From Clostridium mobile (GTDB taxonomy: Bacteria > Bacillota > Clostridia > Clostridiales > Clostridiaceae): 64,000 bases of DNA. The stretch spans positions 186,001 to 250,000 of the forward strand of contig NZ_JAHLQF010000004.1 of NCBI RefSeq assembly GCF_018918285.1, read 5' to 3'. Shown in pieces: positions 61,258-64,000 of this stretch. The translations under genes were made by a program, and so were the position numbers. Below the pieces are notes generated by a model. The model had not been told where the DNA came from, made no database searches, and saw only the letters and a list, made by a program, of their open reading frames with translations. Within the stretch, counting starts at the first letter, position 1; every line of letters begins with the position of its first letter.

Positions 61258-61316
61258 TTAATACTACTAATCTACATATTAATACTCTTTAATATTTCTT
61301 AATACTATTTAATATT
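61258..61316. promoter_or_regulatory. Helically phased TTAATAYT repeats before the DUF1836 gene
   Basis: TTAATACT or TTAATATT begins at 61258, 61279, 61289, 61299 and 61309, a spacing of 21, 10, 10 and 10 bp. The array lies 33 to 91 bp upstream of the DUF1836 start and overlaps or abuts a TATAAT. A protein binding each repeat would lie on one side of the helix. The remaining part of 61226-61515 is AT-rich and contains the promoter of the hemolysin III family gene, with no other element recognised. Confidence 0.6.
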
Positions 61317-61515
61317 TTTGTAAATGACAGTTCATTACTCCTCATCCATCGGATAAATTTAAAATATTAGTTCATAATAAAAATAACACTAAAATATATT
61401 AATTATACCTATTGAAATATTATTTTAATTAGTATAATATATTAATATAACATAATATAGTTTTCAATACTACATATCATGGTATTAACTATATAAGAAG
61501 AGAGGATTGGTATAT

Positions 61516-62163
61516 ATGTTCAAAAATTTTAGAGATCCTGTTAGCGGATTGACTCACTTATTCGGCGCACTTGCCTCTGTGGTAGGTTTAATAGTATTAA
61601 TAATACTATCCATTAATGAAACGAGCTGGCATGTGATAGCTTTTTCTATTTTTGGCGCTAGTTTAATACTTTTATATACTGCCAGTTCTATTTACCATCT
61701 CATCCCGGGCTCTGAAAAATTAATAAAATTACTACGAAGAATAGATCATTCTATGATTTATGTACTCATTGCCGGAAGCTATACGCCCATTTGCCTCATT
61801 GCATTAAAAGGCGTTTGGGGTTGGAGCATATTTACTATTATCTGGAGTCTTGCCATTATTGGGATAGTTGTTAAAAACTTTTGGTTTAATGCGCCTAGAT
61901 GGCTTTCTACCTCCTTTTATCTTCTTATGGGCTGGTTAGTAATTATAGCTATCTATCCTTTATCTAAGGTTATTCCAAGTGGCGGAATGTTATGGTTAGT
62001 AATAGGAGGAATAGCTTATACTATTGGAGGCGTTATATATGGAACGAAATGGCCAAATATTAGTTTTAAACATTTTGGTTTTCATGAAGTATTTCATATA
62101 TTCACACTTGCGGGAAGCTTTTGCCATTATTGGTTAATGGTTAGATATGTTTTATATATTTAA
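61516..62163 (+). CDS. Hemolysin III / PAQR family membrane protein
   Basis: A 215-aa integral membrane protein with seven hydrophobic segments. Conserved PAQR features are visible: RDPVSGLTHLFGA near the start, SSIYHLIPGSEKL (about 57-69) with a Ser and His that may bind metal, RRIDHSMIYVLIAGSYTP (about 74-91) and the C-terminal HEVFHIFTLAGSFCHY. Bacterial members are annotated hemolysin III but are more likely lipid-modifying hydrolases. An earlier TTG at 61507 is possible, but AGAGAGGA lies 9 bp before the ATG at 61516. It is a single gene, ending in a two-way terminator. Confidence 0.93.
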   Translation: MFKNFRDPVSGLTHLFGALASVVGLIVLIILSINETSWHVIAFSIFGASLILLYTASSIYHLIPGSEKLIKLLRRIDHSMIYVLIAGSYTPICLIALKGVWGWSIFTIIWSLAIIGIVVKNFWFNAPRWLSTSFYLLMGWLVIIAIYPLSKVIPSGGMLWLVIGGIAYTIGGVIYGTKWPNISFKHFGFHEVFHIFTLAGSFCHYWLMVRYVLYI

Positions 62164-62212
62164 AAAATGTACAACATTTTTGTAAGAACATAAAGTTGAT
62201 TAAAAAGTTAAG

Positions 62213-62246
62213 AATTAAGAGTTGAGAGAATTCTCAACTCTTAATT
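62213..62246. terminator. Two-way terminator, perfect 30-bp palindrome
   Basis: TTAAGAGTTGAGAG and its exact complement (62215-62244) meet with no unpaired loop other than the central bases; A and T runs flank it on both sides. It separates the convergent hemolysin III family and lipoate-ligase genes. Confidence 0.85.
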
Positions 62247-62290
62247 TATTATAATTATCAATTAAAAAGTCTATTTCTTACTTTTACTAT

Positions 62291-63298
62291 TCATATTAAT
62301 TTTGGAACATTTTCTATAATCATTTCTTTAACTAAATCTAATATAATCTTTCCTTTACAGGAAAACAGCTGTCTATTTTTGTCTAAAACTTCAATGATAT
62401 TATCTTTATTAAATACACAGCCTTCAAGTATTTTTTCTATTATTGTAAATTCTTTTGTGTAAAGAGAATCCGTATATATCTTACATTTTTTAATTTCACT
62501 ATCTTCTGCAGAAATATTGATTTCTATTTTACCCTCGCTGGTTACTCTATCTATAGAAATATGAAAATCAGGACTATCTCCATATATCCATTGAGAGCTT
62601 GAGTATTTATTTGTGAGTTCATGGAGGTCTAAAACTTCTTCATCCAAATATTTTATATCATTTATCTCTCCATACTTAACTTCAAAAGCTCTTATTAGAG
62701 ATTTCATAAGGGACTCTATTGTTAAGTCCTCCCTATATTCTTTTAAGTTAGCAACTCTGCTCTTTACAGAATCTATACCCTTGGAGGTTAATTTATGAGT
62801 TGGTGGAGTTAATATTGCCGTAAGTTTTTCCACATCTACTTTATAAAGTAAAGTTCCATGGTGATAATATTTGTTATTATCCCAATAGAAAGCATTCCCT
62901 GATATCTTCTTGCCATCTACTAAAATATCGTTTCTTCCAGAAAAACTACTTTCAATTCCCTGTTCTTTCAAAGCCTCTATTATTACTGATAATTGCTTAG
63001 ATAAATCCTCGTTTTTCTCCCCAGTTAAAAAAGTAAAATTAAGATTTCCTAAATCATGATAGACAGCTCCTCCCCCTGAGAGTCTTCTAGCTATCTTACC
63101 TTTCATATTAGAAAGTTTTTCTAAATTACATTCCTTCCAGGGATTTTGGTTTCTACCTATAACTACTGTATTTTCATTTCTCCAAAGGTATAATACCATC
63201 TCATCTTCCTCTATATTATTTAATAGGTATTCTTCTAAAGAAAGATTAAAGTATGGATTAAAGCTATTTGATATTATTACTTTTCTTTTAGATATCAA
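62291..63298 (-). CDS. lplA: Lipoate-protein ligase
   Basis: Attaches lipoate to lipoyl domains of 2-oxoacid dehydrogenases or glycine cleavage H protein (about 335 aa). NPYFNLSLEEYLL near the start, RNQNPWKECNL, RRLSGGGAVYHDLGNLNFTF (about 75-94) and KISGNAFYWDNNKYYHHGTLLY-type sequence in parts are the LplA landmarks; the C-terminal accessory domain (about 255-335) is present. The frame extends to GTG 63313 inside the upstream gene; TTG 63298, about 9 bp after GGTGGTG, gives the usual protein start. It overlaps the dihydrolipoamide dehydrogenase gene by 11 bp, tying lipoate attachment to the enzyme that re-oxidises it. Confidence 0.93.
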   Translation of the reverse strand: MISKRKVIISNSFNPYFNLSLEEYLLNNIEEDEMVLYLWRNENTVVIGRNQNPWKECNLEKLSNMKGKIARRLSGGGAVYHDLGNLNFTFLTGEKNEDLSKQLSVIIEALKEQGIESSFSGRNDILVDGKKISGNAFYWDNNKYYHHGTLLYKVDVEKLTAILTPPTHKLTSKGIDSVKSRVANLKEYREDLTIESLMKSLIRAFEVKYGEINDIKYLDEEVLDLHELTNKYSSSQWIYGDSPDFHISIDRVTSEGKIEINISAEDSEIKKCKIYTDSLYTKEFTIIEKILEGCVFNKDNIIEVLDKNRQLFSCKGKIILDLVKEMIIENVPKLI

Positions 63299-64000
63299 AA
63301 TGTATAGCACCACCTGTCAATGCTAATGCAGCTTCATGTATAGCTTCTCCGGTAGTAGGATGAGCAAATATTGTTTCTTTAATTTGTTCTTCTGTAAGGT
63401 TGTTTTTAATTGCTAAAGTCAATACTCCAATTAAATCTGAAGCATGTGGTCCAACTACAGAAGCACCAACTAGAGCATTTGAATCCATATTCTTTATTAT
63501 TTTAACAAAGCCCTTTTCTTCACCATAGGTTAGTGCTTTTCCGTTAGCCATAAATGGGAACTTACCAACCTTTATATTCATTCCTTTTTCTAGAGCCAAG
63601 TTTTCTGTTATTCCCACAGTTGCAACCTCAGGTATTGTGTATACTACTCCTGGAACTGCTGAATAATCTATTTCTTTTTCTTCTCCTAAAATATTGTCTA
63701 CTGCTATCATGCCACCATGAGATGCTACATGGGCAAGCCCTATCTTATTGTTTACATCTCCTATTGCATAAATATTTTCTACATTGGTTCTTAATCTGTC
63801 ATCAACCTTTATTCCTTTTTTATTATCATTCAATTCTATTCCAACTTTTTCAATGCCTAAGCCTTCTAAATTAGGTTCTCTTCCAATGGCTACTATAACG
63901 TTATCACAAGTTACTAATTTTTCCTCTCCATTGGTTTCAAAAACAACAATAGCCTCTCCATCTTCACTGTTTTTAACACTGGTTACTTTAGATGATGTGT
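63288..64000 (-). CDS. lpdA: Dihydrolipoamide dehydrogenase, C-terminal part (5' end outside window)
   Basis: The last 236 residues of the flavoprotein that re-oxidises dihydrolipoamide, E3 of 2-oxoacid dehydrogenases and glycine cleavage. The NAD domain end is visible (VIVAIGREPNLEGLGIEKVG), then the second FAD motif NIYAIGDVNNKIGLAHVASH, the interface domain (VVYTIPEVATVGITE) and the active-site base segment IFAHPTTGEAIHEAAL, where His-Pro and Glu form the catalytic pair. The frame is open to the window edge, so the active disulfide and first FAD motif lie outside. It ends TGGAIHFDI and overlaps lplA by 11 bp. Confidence 0.94.
   Translation of the reverse strand, partial: TSSKVTSVKNSEDGEAIVVFETNGEEKLVTCDNVIVAIGREPNLEGLGIEKVGIELNDNKKGIKVDDRLRTNVENIYAIGDVNNKIGLAHVASHGGMIAVDNILGEEKEIDYSAVPGVVYTIPEVATVGITENLALEKGMNIKVGKFPFMANGKALTYGEEKGFVKIIKNMDSNALVGASVVGPHASDLIGVLTLAIKNNLTEEQIKETIFAHPTTGEAIHEAALALTGGAIHFDI

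Noticed and set aside
61340-61366. CATCCATCGGATAAAT as a third family C copy
   Set aside because: Only about 12 bp match, in reverse; too short in this base composition.
1-64000. Prophage, transposase, tRNA or rRNA genes
   Set aside because: None recognised on either strand; the only mobile-like sequences are the non-coding repeat families.

Overview
The window is AT-rich, with strong AGGAGG-type ribosome sites, long U-tailed terminators, several TTG and GTG starts, and gene families typical of anaerobic Firmicutes. These include YesMN-type two-component pairs, LevR/PrpR-type sigma-54 activators, a 2,4-diaminopentanoate dehydrogenase-like enzyme and a DUF1836 protein. I read it as a chromosomal segment of a Clostridium, possibly near the proteolytic C. 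sporogenes / C. botulinum group; the genus is inference from gene content. No rRNA, tRNA, CRISPR array, prophage or transposase gene was seen.

Layout. 1-2.3 kb: end of a polyamine ABC operon (potA-potB-potC, minus strand). 2.6-6.1 kb: an ECF sigma factor operon with a membrane protein and an ABC-2 exporter. 6.4-10 kb: a zinc-dependent phospholipase C-like protein, a D-threonine aldolase-like PLP enzyme and two small membrane proteins, in a region rich in dispersed palindromic repeats. 10.6-14.7 kb: a second polyamine operon in which PotC and PotD are one fused protein, behind a good promoter and an attenuator-like leader. 14.7-21.8 kb: a four-gene exopolysaccharide operon (three-module NodB lipoprotein, PilZ-GT2 synthase, second NodB-like protein, GH18 protein) that looks like a c-di-GMP-controlled, PNAG-type locus. 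22.1-26.6 kb: an exported FMN/FAD reductase divergent from a YesMN-like two-component system. 26.6-27.3 kb: a nest of repeats. 27.3-33.3 kb: adenine deaminase, purine permease, an M20 amidohydrolase, a DUF3887 lipoprotein and a YhfC-like intramembrane protease. 33.4-35.7 kb: a MerR regulator with two matching operator sites, a diaminopentanoate dehydrogenase-like enzyme and a cold shock protein.

35.7-47.3 kb holds a ten-gene minus-strand operon behind a clear sigma-54 promoter, with its PrpR-type activator just upstream: PdxA-like dehydrogenase, tripartite TctCBA carboxylate transporter, two TIM-barrel isomerases, an Asp/Glu racemase-fold protein, a split transketolase and a D-glycerate dehydrogenase-like enzyme. 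I cannot match this combination to a pathway I know, and it is my main candidate for an undescribed system. 47.4-60 kb is a second sigma-54 operon, for beta-linked amino-sugar disaccharides: HPr, GlcNAc-type kinase, IIB, IIC, GH4, IIA, DUF871/MupG-like, NagA, NagB and enzyme I, driven by a LevR-like activator. It carries a complete phosphorelay of its own.

60-64 kb: a small zinc-ribbon protein, a DUF1836 regulator with helically phased repeats at its promoter, a hemolysin III family membrane protein, lipoate-protein ligase and the C-terminal part of dihydrolipoamide dehydrogenase. Overall the segment is about scavenging: polyamines, purines, amino-sugar disaccharides and an unidentified organic acid, plus surface polysaccharide production.
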